Source: a virus. Taken from it: a DNA stretch of 36,328 bases. Location of the stretch: positions 1-36,328 of the IMG/VR virus record IMGVR_UViG_3300037549_000144; one strand, written 5' to 3'. A program made the translations under genes and the position numbers. Positions 30,331 through 36,328 of the stretch are shown here, piece after piece. The notes beneath the pieces were generated by a model that worked only from the letters and a program-made list of their open reading frames with translations, had not been told where the DNA came from and did no database searches. Within the stretch, counting starts at the first letter, position 1. Every line of letters starts with the position of its first letter.

Positions 30331-30967
30331 CGCTACCGCCGGTTCTAATACCGCCACGAATGATTCCGCAGCCGAGTGGATGCGCCAATACCGCCAGCAA
30401 AAGCGGCTGTGCGAAGAGGCAAATGGCGTGCTGCGCAACATCGTCAAGCGCGCAAAAGCCGACGGCATGAACGCGAAGGCGATGATCAGCGCGGTCAAGG
30501 CGACGAAGCTCGATCCCGTCGAGGTCGCGAAAGACCTGCAAGACGAGATCCGCTACATGCAGATCATCCGCATCCCGATCACCGCGGAGGATTTGCTCGC
30601 CGCCTGGGATTCCGAGGTCAACAGCAAGACCCGGCGCGAGGACGATCTGTGGGACGCCGACGACAAGGGCTATCGCGCCGGTCGCGCGGGCACCGACATC
30701 TCAGAGATGCCGTACGACGACGCCGAGATGGAGAAGCATTGGAAGGATGCGTGGCACAAGGGCCAGGCGGCGATCGCGCGCGAACTCGGCCAGGACGTGA
30801 AGCAGGGCAACGCTTCGCGCCAGCGGCCCGCTCGCGACGAGCAGCCTCGGCTCGCCGATGTCGCCGAAGGTCCCGAGGACCCGCCCTATGTGCCGGGCGC
30901 GGTGGCGGCGAAAAAGGTCGGCCGGCCGCGTGGCAAAAAGGGGGTCGGGCGGTCCGCCGTTCATTAA
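30320..30967 (+). CDS. RMF-like domain protein with AT-hook-like tail
   Basis: 215 residues from ATG 30320, with AGGAAG seven bases upstream (30307-30312). The N-terminal half is helical (QQKRLCEEANGVLRNIVKRA, KADGMNAKAMISAVKATKLD). Residues ~113-154, ADDKGYRAGRAGTDISEMPY and DDAEMEKHWKDAWHKGQAAI, match the G-x-x-AG-x-G...P...W..GW pattern of ribosome-modulation-factor-like domains seen in alphaproteobacterial phage proteins. The end VGRPRGKKG (200-208) is an AT-hook-like minor-groove motif. Likely a nucleic-acid binding early protein; target unknown. Confidence 0.6.
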   Translation: MPLDATAGSNTATNDSAAEWMRQYRQQKRLCEEANGVLRNIVKRAKADGMNAKAMISAVKATKLDPVEVAKDLQDEIRYMQIIRIPITAEDLLAAWDSEVNSKTRREDDLWDADDKGYRAGRAGTDISEMPYDDAEMEKHWKDAWHKGQAAIARELGQDVKQGNASRQRPARDEQPRLADVAEGPEDPPYVPGAVAAKKVGRPRGKKGVGRSAVH

Positions 30968-30976
30968 GGCCGTGCC

Positions 30977-31516
30977 GTGTCGATTCCGGCCGGCGGAATT
31001 CTCGCGCTCGATCTGAGCAGCTATGTCGGTTGGGCCTACGGTCTGACCGACAGTGCGACCCCGGAGTTCGGTGTGTGGCGTCTGCCGCACATCGGCGGCG
31101 AGGGTGCGAAATACGCCACGTTCGAGAATGAACTCGCCGCGTTCATGCTGATTCGCCAGCCGGGCTCGCTGGTGCTTGAGGCGTCGCTGTCGTTGCAGGC
31201 GCTCGCCGGGGTGTCGACCATCGCGGTCGCGCGTCAGCAGCTCACCCTGCGCGGCATCGCCTATTCCGAGGCTTACCGGGCAGCGATTCCGATCAGCGAG
31301 GTCAGCAGCGACATCGTGCGGCTCGCGGTGCTCGGCACGTCGCGCTTTCCCAAAAAGCAGGTAAAGTACGAGGTCGTGCGCTACTGCCGCGAGCAGGGGT
31401 GGCGCGTGCCTGACCATAATTCCGCCGACGCGTGCCTCGTCTGGCAATGGCAAACCATGCAGCTAAGGGGGACTCGGGGCGCTGCGGGTCGCTTGTTTGC
31501 AGGGCACACACACTAA
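30977..31516 (+). CDS. RuvC-like Holliday junction resolvase (RNase H fold)
   Basis: 179 residues from GTG 30977. ILALDLSSYVGWAYG has the first acidic residue Asp12. LVLEASLSLQ carries Glu68, and DHNSADACLVWQW carries Asp146 and Asp151, giving the four acidic ligands of RuvC-like resolvases. Phages use such enzymes to resolve branched DNA before packaging. Length agrees with RuvC (~170). No strong ribosome-binding site. Followed by a 300-base intergenic region. Confidence 0.75.
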   Translation: MSIPAGGILALDLSSYVGWAYGLTDSATPEFGVWRLPHIGGEGAKYATFENELAAFMLIRQPGSLVLEASLSLQALAGVSTIAVARQQLTLRGIAYSEAYRAAIPISEVSSDIVRLAVLGTSRFPKKQVKYEVVRYCREQGWRVPDHNSADACLVWQWQTMQLRGTRGAAGRLFAGHTH

Positions 31517-31592
31517 TCATCGGGACATCGAAAATGACGACCGCGACTATATTTTTTTCGTTGCGTACAGAGGGCTTGAACCGGTTTGTGCC

Positions 31593-31609
31593 TTGTGTAC
31601 CATGCACAA
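31593..31609 (+). promoter_or_regulatory. 17-bp operator-like dyad
   Basis: TTGTGTA-CCA-TGCACAA; arms complementary in six of seven positions and related to the consensus. Located 208 bases before the nuclease-like gene start. Confidence 0.45.
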
Positions 31610-31670
31610 AGCGAAACGCCCGAAGGTGGGGACCATCGGGCGTCTAGATCGCTAGTAAACCGGGGCGGCT

Positions 31671-31726
31671 GGCTATGGCTACCACGGCAAACAAGGGGCC
31701 TTTGCTCCCCCTTATTTGCCATAGCC
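31671..31726. other. long nested hairpin
   Basis: GGCAAA-c-AAGGGG pairs with CCCCTT-a-TTTGCC around a nine-base loop, enclosed by GGCTAT/ATAGCC with a nine-base bulge on one side. No T-run follows, so it does not look like a terminator. Confidence 0.65.
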
Positions 31727-31816
31727 GAGTCGCCCATGCAAGGGGGCTATGGCTATGATTCTATACAATTTCGTGACGCGCGGATTTAACGCCACGTTCA
31801 ACCGGGGGTGGCGGTC

Positions 31817-32452
31817 ATGAGCGATTATACCATCGCGGCTATCCCGACGCTCTATCGCGGACGCCAATACCGCTCGCGGCTAGAGGCGCGCTGGGCGGCG
31901 TTCTTCGATCTGCTGGGCTGGCGACATGAGTACGAGCCGTTCGACCTGGGTGTATGGTCGCCGGACTTTGCGCTGCGCGCCGAAGAGGAGTGTGCGGAGG
32001 CCGGGCCCTTAGAGCCTGGGTTAATCGAGATCAAGCCGATTGACGGGTGGCATCAGCCGACCGTGCAGAAAATGGCGCAAGCCGCGAAGCGGCGAGCGTT
32101 CGAGGGGCCTTTGTTTCTGTTCGGCACCGCGCCTCAGTTGATGCCGGAAAACGGCTTTGTGCGGTTGGGCTGGCAAGGCAATATGTGGTGCGACTACGAC
32201 GAGAAGACGAAAAGGCACAAGCTGGACAGCGTGCGTCGCTGGTGGACGCCTGCATATCTGCATTGGCTGCAAATGTATGACCGGCCATCGTTTGTGCCGG
32301 ACATATTGCACACGTCGCCTCACCAGCAAATACAGGGCGGCTTCTTTTCCGACCTTACATTTTTGGATGCTAAAACCTACGCCGCACACACAATGAGCTT
32401 GTGGGCGCGCGCGACGAACGCCGTGCAATACCAGCACGGGGGCCGGGCATGA
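31817..32452 (+). CDS. PD-(D/E)XK nuclease-like protein
   Basis: 211 residues from ATG 31817, with GGGGGTGG upstream (GTG 31808 is possible). It reads YRGRQYRSRLEARWAAFFDL, then GWRHEYEPFDLGVWSPDFAL and LIEIKPIDGW. Glu23, Asp50 in SPDF and Glu71-x-Lys73 form a PD-(D/E)XK active-site pattern. The same layout occurs in many small phage proteins encoded next to replication genes. Probable DNA endonuclease or processing enzyme; substrate unknown. Overlaps the initiator gene by ATGA. Confidence 0.65.
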   Translation: MSDYTIAAIPTLYRGRQYRSRLEARWAAFFDLLGWRHEYEPFDLGVWSPDFALRAEEECAEAGPLEPGLIEIKPIDGWHQPTVQKMAQAAKRRAFEGPLFLFGTAPQLMPENGFVRLGWQGNMWCDYDEKTKRHKLDSVRRWWTPAYLHWLQMYDRPSFVPDILHTSPHQQIQGGFFSDLTFLDAKTYAAHTMSLWARATNAVQYQHGGRA

Positions 32453-33384
32453 GCGTCCTCAACATCATCGCGGCGATGCGCTCAAACCGGAAATCTCTGG
32501 CCGAGCGACTGGTGTGGCAGTGCCTTGAGAATCACGCCAACGGCGCACGCTGCTGGTCGATCAGCCGAGCCGAGATCGCGCGCGAACTGAATATCTCGCC
32601 CGATACGGTCAACAACGCCATCCAGGCGCTTGAAGCTGACGGCATCATCCGCGTCGAACTGAACCCGCCCCACAAGGCGAAATATCACATGCTGTTCGAC
32701 GTGTCGCCGAAGCCCCGGTCGCTGTTCGAGGACGCGGTTGATGAGTCGGAATTTCCGACTCATCCGACGAGAACAGAGTCGGAATTTCAGACTCAACGGG
32801 AATCCGTCGCCGAGTCGGAATTTCCGACCGTGAAAGCGACGGCTGAGTCGGAATTTCCGACCGACTCTATAGAAGAATCCACCAGTAAGGAAGAATCCAC
32901 CAGGAAGGTAGTAAGGGAGGGTAGCGCGCGCGCTGACGCGCACGACCCCCCTGTCGTCGGCTCCAATGTTTTCAAGTTTGAAACGGGATTGACGAAGGCG
33001 GGCGAGCGCGAGCGCATCGTCACGGCCTGGAATGCCATCGCCGAGGCGGGCGATCTGCCCGTGGTGATGAAGATGACGAAGCGCCGGGAGCGGGCGATCG
33101 ATCTGCGCATCGCCGAGGTCGGCTTCGACGCGATGTGCGAGGCAGTGCGCAAGGTCGCGGCGTCGTCGTTCTGTCACGGCCAGAACGAGCGGGGCTGGCG
33201 TGCTGACTTCGACTTCCTGCTGCAACCCACGAAGCTGATCGCGACGCTGGAAGGGCGCTACGACAACCGCACACCCAAGGCTCAGCCGAAGCCCGGGGGT
33301 GTCGCGTCGATGCGCGCGAAATACGGGTTCCGTGGGCTGCAACCCACCATCGAACCAGAGCCAGAAGGGAGGGTCGCGCTATGA
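32449..33384 (+). CDS. O-like replication initiator with N-terminal winged helix
   Basis: 311 residues from ATG 32449. Residues ~17-72 (ERLVWQCLENHANGARCWSI, then SRAEIARELNISPDTVNNAI, QALEADGIIRVEL) form a winged helix of the HTH_36 type used by phage initiators. Residues 99-138 hold four ESEF(P/Q)T repeats that are the translation of four DNA iterons, followed by EESTSKEESTRK from a tandem repeat. The C-terminal part (MKMTKRRERAIDLRIAEVGF, GWRADFDFLLQPTKLI) resembles the C-terminal half of phage replication proteins that recruit the helicase. Organisation mirrors lambda O. Confidence 0.8.
   Translation: MSVLNIIAAMRSNRKSLAERLVWQCLENHANGARCWSISRAEIARELNISPDTVNNAIQALEADGIIRVELNPPHKAKYHMLFDVSPKPRSLFEDAVDESEFPTHPTRTESEFQTQRESVAESEFPTVKATAESEFPTDSIEESTSKEESTRKVVREGSARADAHDPPVVGSNVFKFETGLTKAGERERIVTAWNAIAEAGDLPVVMKMTKRRERAIDLRIAEVGFDAMCEAVRKVAASSFCHGQNERGWRADFDFLLQPTKLIATLEGRYDNRTPKAQPKPGGVASMRAKYGFRGLQPTIEPEPEGRVAL
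32743..32863 (+). repeat. four 19-bp iterons: predicted replication origin
   Basis: Copies at 32743-32761, 32776-32794, 32812-32830 and 32845-32863. Each is GAGTCGGAA-T-TTCCGACTC or close; copy 1 is a perfect dyad, copy 2 has one change and copies 3 and 4 end CCG. Start-to-start spacings are 33, 36 and 33 bases, roughly three helical turns. Located inside the initiator gene, as in lambda. Confidence 0.85.
32864..32925 (+). repeat. A-rich flank with an 18-bp tandem repeat beside the iterons
   Basis: Two adjacent 18-base copies (32873-32890 and 32891-32908; AAGAATCCACCAG then TAAGG or GAAGG) lie directly after the last iteron in a purine-rich, relatively A+T-rich stretch. This fits the DNA unwinding element of a lambdoid origin. 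Confidence 0.7.
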
Positions 33385-34277
33385 CGACCAAAGCGCACCT
33401 CGGGGCAGTCACCGCGTGGCTGTCGAGCGTCGCAAATGGCACACGCCCCGTCGCTGACATCGAAGACCGCATCAAGGACATGGCGGTAATGCTCGCGGAA
33501 TCGCTGCCGAACGGCGCGATGTTCTGCACGCAAAGCGCGATCTACGTCTCGATGGAAGCCGAGGGCGGATACTTTCCTAGCGCCAAACGAGCCAAGGAAC
33601 TGCTGGAAACGTGGTGGGCGGGGCACACGCCGCCGACCCCGCTGCTGCCGTCCGCAGCGAACGACGCGGGTCTGAACACGACTGAGCAACTGATGGCGAA
33701 ACACTGGCTCGACCTGCACGCGTCAGGCGCGAAAGACGGCGAACTGGCGGTCGCGCTGTCCGTGGTGCGTCGCTACGCGCACAAGGCGTTCCTCTGGCTC
33801 GCCAAGACGCACCTGTTCGCCGAGCAGATCGCCAAGCGCCACGACTGGCTGCGCGACGAGACGCCGGCGACAGCCGATGAACGCGCAGCGATGCCGCCGC
33901 TCGGCCCGGTCCTGGCCGGGATCGGCATGGTGCTGCACGCGCCACCGCCCTACGCAAAGCCTGATCCGGCGCACGCGTCACCAGAGTCCAAGCCGCCGCC
34001 GCTAAAGTCCACACCCGGAGGGAACTCGCCCGTTGCGGGCGCAAAACCCCCGGAAATCAGAGCAAAACCGCCGGAGGGAACTCGCCCGCTCGGCGCGCTC
34101 AAGCCTGACGATCTGGCGAAAATCCGCGAGGCGAACCCCGCGATCATCGCGGCGCGACACACCCAGTCGATCATCGCCGAGGAACGCGCGCGCGAGCACG
34201 CGGCGGCGTCGCTGTTCACCGACGACGCCGATCTGATCGACGAGCCGCTGGAACCCCTCACCTGGCCGGATGAATGA
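33381..34277 (+). CDS. replication-region protein, unknown (possible helicase-loader position)
   Basis: 298 residues, overlapping the initiator gene by ATGA. The N-terminal ~80 residues (AVTAWLSSVANGTRPVADIE, DRIKDMAVMLAESLPNGAMF, CTQSAIYVSMEAEGGYFPSA) are compact and helical. The C-terminal third is Pro/Lys-rich with a duplicated segment encoded by 34015-34032 and 34071-34088 (PEGTRP/ PGGNSP region). The position is that of lambda P (helicase loader), but no AAA motif or P-like signature is visible. Confidence 0.6.
   Translation: MTTKAHLGAVTAWLSSVANGTRPVADIEDRIKDMAVMLAESLPNGAMFCTQSAIYVSMEAEGGYFPSAKRAKELLETWWAGHTPPTPLLPSAANDAGLNTTEQLMAKHWLDLHASGAKDGELAVALSVVRRYAHKAFLWLAKTHLFAEQIAKRHDWLRDETPATADERAAMPPLGPVLAGIGMVLHAPPPYAKPDPAHASPESKPPPLKSTPGGNSPVAGAKPPEIRAKPPEGTRPLGALKPDDLAKIREANPAIIAARHTQSIIAEERAREHAAASLFTDDADLIDEPLEPLTWPDE
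34015..34088 (+). repeat. 18-bp direct repeat in the C-terminal linker
   Basis: CCGGAGGGAACTCGCCCG occurs at 34015-34032 and 34071-34088, in different reading frames of the same gene. A small duplication in a low-complexity linker. Confidence 0.75.
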
Positions 34278-34686
34278 CATGCCCGATATCAACATCGAAC
34301 AATTCTCGGGCGCAGCCCTGCGGGCGCGCAACATCCCGCCGCGTCCGAGGCGCGGCGATGCGCCGATCTGCTACGACCCGACGCCGGTCCATTGTCGCGG
34401 CGAACCGCTCGATGAGGTCTGGTGGAGCGGCCGACAGTGGGCGGTCACGTCGCACGGCATCGAACGGCGCAACGGCTGCTACACCATCGCCAGCGAACGC
34501 CTGGGCGAAGGTGCGGACACGCAATACGGCTGGCCCGCGCACATGAGCGGCAAAAGCTGGATCGATATCGACGACTTCATGACCGCGTGGCTGATCGCGC
34601 TCACGCTGCACGGCGTCGCGCTGCCCGGGGCCGAGATCAGGTCAGCCCTCGCCCGCGCACAGCCATCCCGGCTCGATGACAAATGA
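34270..34686 (+). CDS. hypothetical protein
   Basis: 138 residues from ATG 34270, overlapping the upstream gene by 8 bases; the internal ATG 34279 is an alternative. It has RGEPLDEVWWSGRQWAVTSH, GIERRNGCYTIASERLGEG and GKSWIDIDDFMTAWLIALTL. Trp-rich and soluble. No family recognised. Coupled by ATGA to the next gene in the rightward operon. Confidence 0.6.
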   Translation: MNDMPDINIEQFSGAALRARNIPPRPRRGDAPICYDPTPVHCRGEPLDEVWWSGRQWAVTSHGIERRNGCYTIASERLGEGADTQYGWPAHMSGKSWIDIDDFMTAWLIALTLHGVALPGAEIRSALARAQPSRLDDK

Positions 34687-34925
34687 CCTGCCACAACACC
34701 GCGGCACTCGAAGCCGCGTTCTTCGCCCGGCGCTGCGCACTCTGCGGCGCACAGGCGGATGTCGTTTGCATCGGCAGCGAGGGTGAGTATCGCAACGTCA
34801 TCAGCGGGCCGCCCGGCAACCTGCGGCCGGTCCGGCGCGTGATCGTCGAGCCGCGCCCCGAGATCAACCTCTGCCTGCCACACGCGGCGGCGAGTTGGGC
34901 TGTGAAACAGGCGACGCGGAAGTGA
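34683..34925 (+). CDS. small zinc-ribbon-like protein
   Basis: 80 residues from ATG 34683 (ATGA overlap). RRCALCGAQADVVCIGSEGE carries a CxxC pair, a later single Cys and a terminal CLPHAAAS with Cys and His. Together these could bind one zinc. Basic C-terminus (AVKQATRK). Such proteins are common at the end of phage replication operons; function unknown. Confidence 0.6.
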   Translation: MTCHNTAALEAAFFARRCALCGAQADVVCIGSEGEYRNVISGPPGNLRPVRRVIVEPRPEINLCLPHAAASWAVKQATRK

Positions 34926-35061
34926 CACTTCATCCGGCTTGGCATGGCCGGGCCCGGCCCCTATGTTCGGCCCGGGTGCGTTTCAGGATGTGGTGTCCTC
35001 GGTTCCACCTGAAGGTCCGGCGGCGTGTGCGTCGCGCTATCGCCGCCGGCGCTTCCTCCCC
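34926..35061. other. intergenic region with an orphan leader motif
   Basis: Contains the GC palindrome GGCCGGGCCCGGCC near 34948-34961. An exact GAGGACACCAC is on the - strand at 34990-35000 with no start codon after it. Neither flanking gene uses the motif, since both are on the + strand. Confidence 0.5.
34990..35000 (-). promoter_or_regulatory. start-associated leader GAGGACACCAC (copy 4, orphan)
   Basis: Exact 11-base copy followed by ATCCTGA rather than a start codon. May be a relic of a lost gene or a recombination scar. Confidence 0.6.
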
Positions 35062-35343
35062 ATGACACTCCGCACGCGCTATGAGCGGCTGACGGTTCCG
35101 GTGCGCGGCTATGATTGGCGTGCTCTCGAAAGGCCGTATTCTATCGGGGATCCGATCGGCTGGGGGTCCACCGAGGCCGAGGCGATCGCGCATTTGCGCA
35201 TCCTGCAGGATGACAAATCGCGCTTTCCCGAGCGCTGGACGAATCACCGCGTCTGGACGAAAGGCTGGGGCGACAGAGCGAGTCCGCGCAGCTACGGCGA
35301 CGTCCCGCTAATCGCGCGCGGCAAGCCGAAGCGCCGTCAGTAG
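35062..35343 (+). CDS. small conserved phage-type protein
   Basis: 93 residues from ATG 35062; the frame is open upstream to 34939 but that part is Pro/Arg-rich and unlike a protein start, and 35062 begins the family-like part. MTLRTRYERLTVPVRGYDWR, then YSIGDPIGWGSTEAEAIAHL follows the pattern I/PVR..DW...D.YD..PIGYG.TEAEAIADL of short alphaproteobacterial phage proteins. Function unknown. No clear ribosome-binding site. Its end overlaps the convergent membrane gene by 36 bases. Confidence 0.6.
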   Translation: MTLRTRYERLTVPVRGYDWRALERPYSIGDPIGWGSTEAEAIAHLRILQDDKSRFPERWTNHRVWTKGWGDRASPRSYGDVPLIARGKPKRRQ

Positions 35344-35502
35344 CGCTCCGGGGTGTGTCCGCAAGCGCCATGCTCGCAGGCAGATGTCCATCATCAGCAG
35401 GTGCAGCAGCGCCGCCCGCCGCATCATCCGCATCAGCGCGAACGACAGGCCGACGTTGAGCACGAGCACGCCCCACAGCAGCCACAAGACGACGGTGTTC
35501 AT
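35308..35502 (-). CDS. small membrane protein
   Basis: 64 residues from ATG 35502, coupled by ATGA to the YkgJ-like gene. The N-terminal hydrophobic helix (VVLWLLWGVLVLNVGLSFAL) is followed by a Met/Leu/Arg-rich amphipathic stretch (MRMMRRAALLHLLMMDICLR). Probably one transmembrane helix, N-terminus out or in undecided. Function unknown. Confidence 0.55.
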   Translation of the reverse strand: MNTVVLWLLWGVLVLNVGLSFALMRMMRRAALLHLLMMDICLRAWRLRTHPGALLTALRLAARD

Positions 35503-36074
35503 CGTCCGGCCAGCTTATCGACGAAGCGGTTGGTGTAGCCCGGCCGCATCTGCGACGTGATCTCTTGCCACTCGCCTGATGTGTTGAGCGAGGGCGCGAT
35601 CAGCACCAGGCCGGTGTCCGGTCCGGTTCCCCGCACCAGCGCAGGCGTTCGGTCGGTCTCAGCGACGCGTTCCAGATAGCGCCGCAGACCCGGATCGCGG
35701 TGCGCGTGCGGAAAGTTCGGATCGACCCAGACCTGCACGACCGCGACGTCGTGCACCGTGCCGTCGTGCTGGTCGATGCCGATCATGTCGGGCATCACGT
35801 CGATCACGTAATGCGACCGATCCGGCCGGTGCAACCCCGCCGTCGCGGAATCGACCAGCCAGCGGCACGACCAGACATGGCACTCCGTCGGCATCCAGCG
35901 CGTCCTGTAGACCGTGCAGCCCTTGCCGGTGCGCTGATGGGCGCAGCGGGTGTTGGCGCCCTTGTCGAGCGCCAGGACGGGCAGCAAGCGACAACAGAGC
36001 TGGCACGACCCGCAGCGGCGGCTGCTGGAACTCAGGTCGATGGTGATTGTATCCGTCTCGGAAATGGTGTTCAT
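35499..36074 (-). CDS. YkgJ-like cysteine-cluster protein
   Basis: 191 residues from ATG 36074, with leader GAGGACACCAC two bases upstream. CGSCQLCCRLLPV (Cys21, 24, 27, 28), CAHQ (Cys44), GCTVY (Cys53), ECHVWSC (Cys65, 70) give the eight-cysteine pattern of the YkgJ/Fe-S or zinc-cluster family. The C-terminal part is alpha/beta with DVAVVQVWVDPNFPHAHRDP. Host proteins of this family are thought to bind a metal cluster; the phage role is unknown. Confidence 0.65.
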   Translation of the reverse strand: MNTISETDTITIDLSSSSRRCGSCQLCCRLLPVLALDKGANTRCAHQRTGKGCTVYRTRWMPTECHVWSCRWLVDSATAGLHRPDRSHYVIDVMPDMIGIDQHDGTVHDVAVVQVWVDPNFPHAHRDPGLRRYLERVAETDRTPALVRGTGPDTGLVLIAPSLNTSGEWQEITSQMRPGYTNRFVDKLAGR

Positions 36075-36076
36075 GC

Positions 36077-36087
36077 GTGGTGTCCTC
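36077..36087 (-). promoter_or_regulatory. start-associated leader GAGGACACCAC (copy 5)
   Basis: Exact copy on the - strand, two bases (GC) before ATG 36074. Confidence 0.75.
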
Positions 36088-36112
36088 TATGAGTTCAGGG
36101 ATCGGGTGAAGC

Positions 36113-36148
36113 CGGCCGGCGGCGTATTTCGGGATGCGCCGCCGGCCG
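36113..36148. terminator. very stable 12-bp hairpin without T-run
   Basis: CGGCCGGCGGCG (36113-36124) and CGCCGCCGGCCG (36137-36148) are perfectly complementary around a 12-base loop. It lies between the 53-residue gene and the YkgJ-like gene on the - strand. No T-run follows on either strand; may attenuate, protect an mRNA end or act as a factor-dependent terminator. Confidence 0.45.
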
Positions 36149-36153
36149 TGTCG

Positions 36154-36315
36154 TCAGACTTTTGGTTTGACCGCCTTCGGCAGCTTCTCGGCGCTGACGT
36201 TGGCTTCCTGCAAGATCAGCAGAGCGCCTTCCTCATCGCCGCCTTTGAGCGTCGCCAGCGCCAGGTCGAGCAACTTTTCCAGCCGATCGACCTCATCGTC
36301 TGCGGGCTTGCTCAT
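36154..36315 (-). CDS. small acidic helical protein
   Basis: 53 residues from ATG 36315 to TGA at 36156-36154. It reads MSKPADDEVDRLEKLLDLAL, then ATLKGGDEEGALLILQEANV and a Lys/Pro-rich end (KLPKAVKPKV). The first 40 residues form an amphipathic, TPR-like helix pair. The few bases left before the window edge allow an ATGA overlap with an upstream gene that is cut off. Function unknown. Confidence 0.55.
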   Translation of the reverse strand: MSKPADDEVDRLEKLLDLALATLKGGDEEGALLILQEANVSAEKLPKAVKPKV

Positions 36316-36328
36316 CGGCTTTGGCCCC

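Larger units (their letters stand above)
31517..31816. other. 300-base intergenic region with hairpins and an operator
   Basis: No convincing gene. Contents: an AT-rich TATATTTTTTT stretch near 31547-31558; a 17-bp dyad TTGTGTA-CCA-TGCACAA at 31593-31609; a hairpin with CGCCCGA (31617-31623) and TCGGGCG (31636-31642). A nested hairpin GGCAAA/TTTGCC and AAGGGG/CCCCTT lies at 31686-31720 inside GGCTAT/ATAGCC (31671-31676 with 31721-31726). GGCTATGGCTA is repeated at 31671 and 31746. It may host a promoter, a small RNA or a secondary origin element. Confidence 0.6.

Noticed and set aside
31513-31789. Protein-coding genes in the 300-base intergenic region (74 codons on -, 67 on +)
   Set aside because: Both run through the hairpins and direct repeats, have no ribosome-binding site and have atypical composition for this genome.
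32743-32863. CRISPR-like array of four repeats
   Set aside because: Units are palindromic 19-mers with 14-17-base spacers in frame within a replication gene; this is an iteron origin, not a CRISPR array.

Overview
The window is a GC-rich (about 63-65% by eye) stretch of a tailed phage or prophage. The tail-tip genes are of the DUF2460 / DUF2163 / NlpC-P60 / large tip-protein type found in alphaproteobacterial siphophages and in the Rhodobacter-type gene transfer agent (GTA). An alphaproteobacterial, probably Hyphomicrobiales-like, host is therefore likely. Head, terminase and integrase genes are not present. A XRE/S24-type repressor facing a Cro-like gene indicates a temperate lambdoid organisation. 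These assignments are made by eye from protein motifs; no database search was possible.

Layout. (1) 6-12031, + strand: tail module (neck/tail-completion protein, tail terminator, major tail protein, tail assembly chaperone with a -1 frameshift site, 1307-residue tape measure protein, a glycosyltransferase, then the GTA-like tip genes and a probable fibre protein). (2) 12109-13818, + strand: lysis module (inner-membrane spanin, outer-membrane lipoprotein spanin, GH24 endolysin, a small unknown protein) closed by a strong intrinsic terminator. (3) 13817-16902, mostly - strand: chains of small uncharacterised genes joined by 4-base start/stop overlaps. (4) 16998-21062, + strand: three uncharacterised genes, then an RlpA-like protein and two glycosyltransferase-like proteins. 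(5) 29039 down to 21091, - strand: a long early operon with a RecT-like annealing protein, a MarR-like regulator, a ParB-like protein and many small genes. (6) 29209-29908: the divergent repressor/Cro switch. (7) 29908-35343, + strand: replication arm with an RMF-like protein, a RuvC-like resolvase, a PD-(D/E)XK nuclease-like protein and an O-like initiator gene carrying an iteron origin. (8) 35308-36315, - strand: three further small genes.

Two dispersed DNA signals tie the genome together. The first is a 17-bp dyad, consensus TTGTGCR-N3-YGCGCAA, found at eight places. Two copies flank or overlap the -10 of a near-consensus promoter of the leftward operon, one lies in the repressor/cro intergenic region, and one lies at the promoter region of the RlpA/glycosyltransferase cassette. 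This looks like the operator set of the phage repressor. The second is an 11-base leader, GAGGACACCAC, placed 2-4 bases before the start codon of four - strand genes. It has two looser relatives at other starts and one orphan copy. It behaves like the start-associated sequences described in some actinobacteriophages.

The replication gene at 32449 holds four near-palindromic 19-bp iterons followed by an A-rich tandem repeat, matching the architecture of the lambda origin inside gene O. Other notable points are a tape measure protein built of seven ~55-residue modules, a repressor whose S24 catalytic Ser and Lys appear to be replaced, a RecT-like protein twice the usual length, and a structured untranslated stretch in front of the ParB-like gene.
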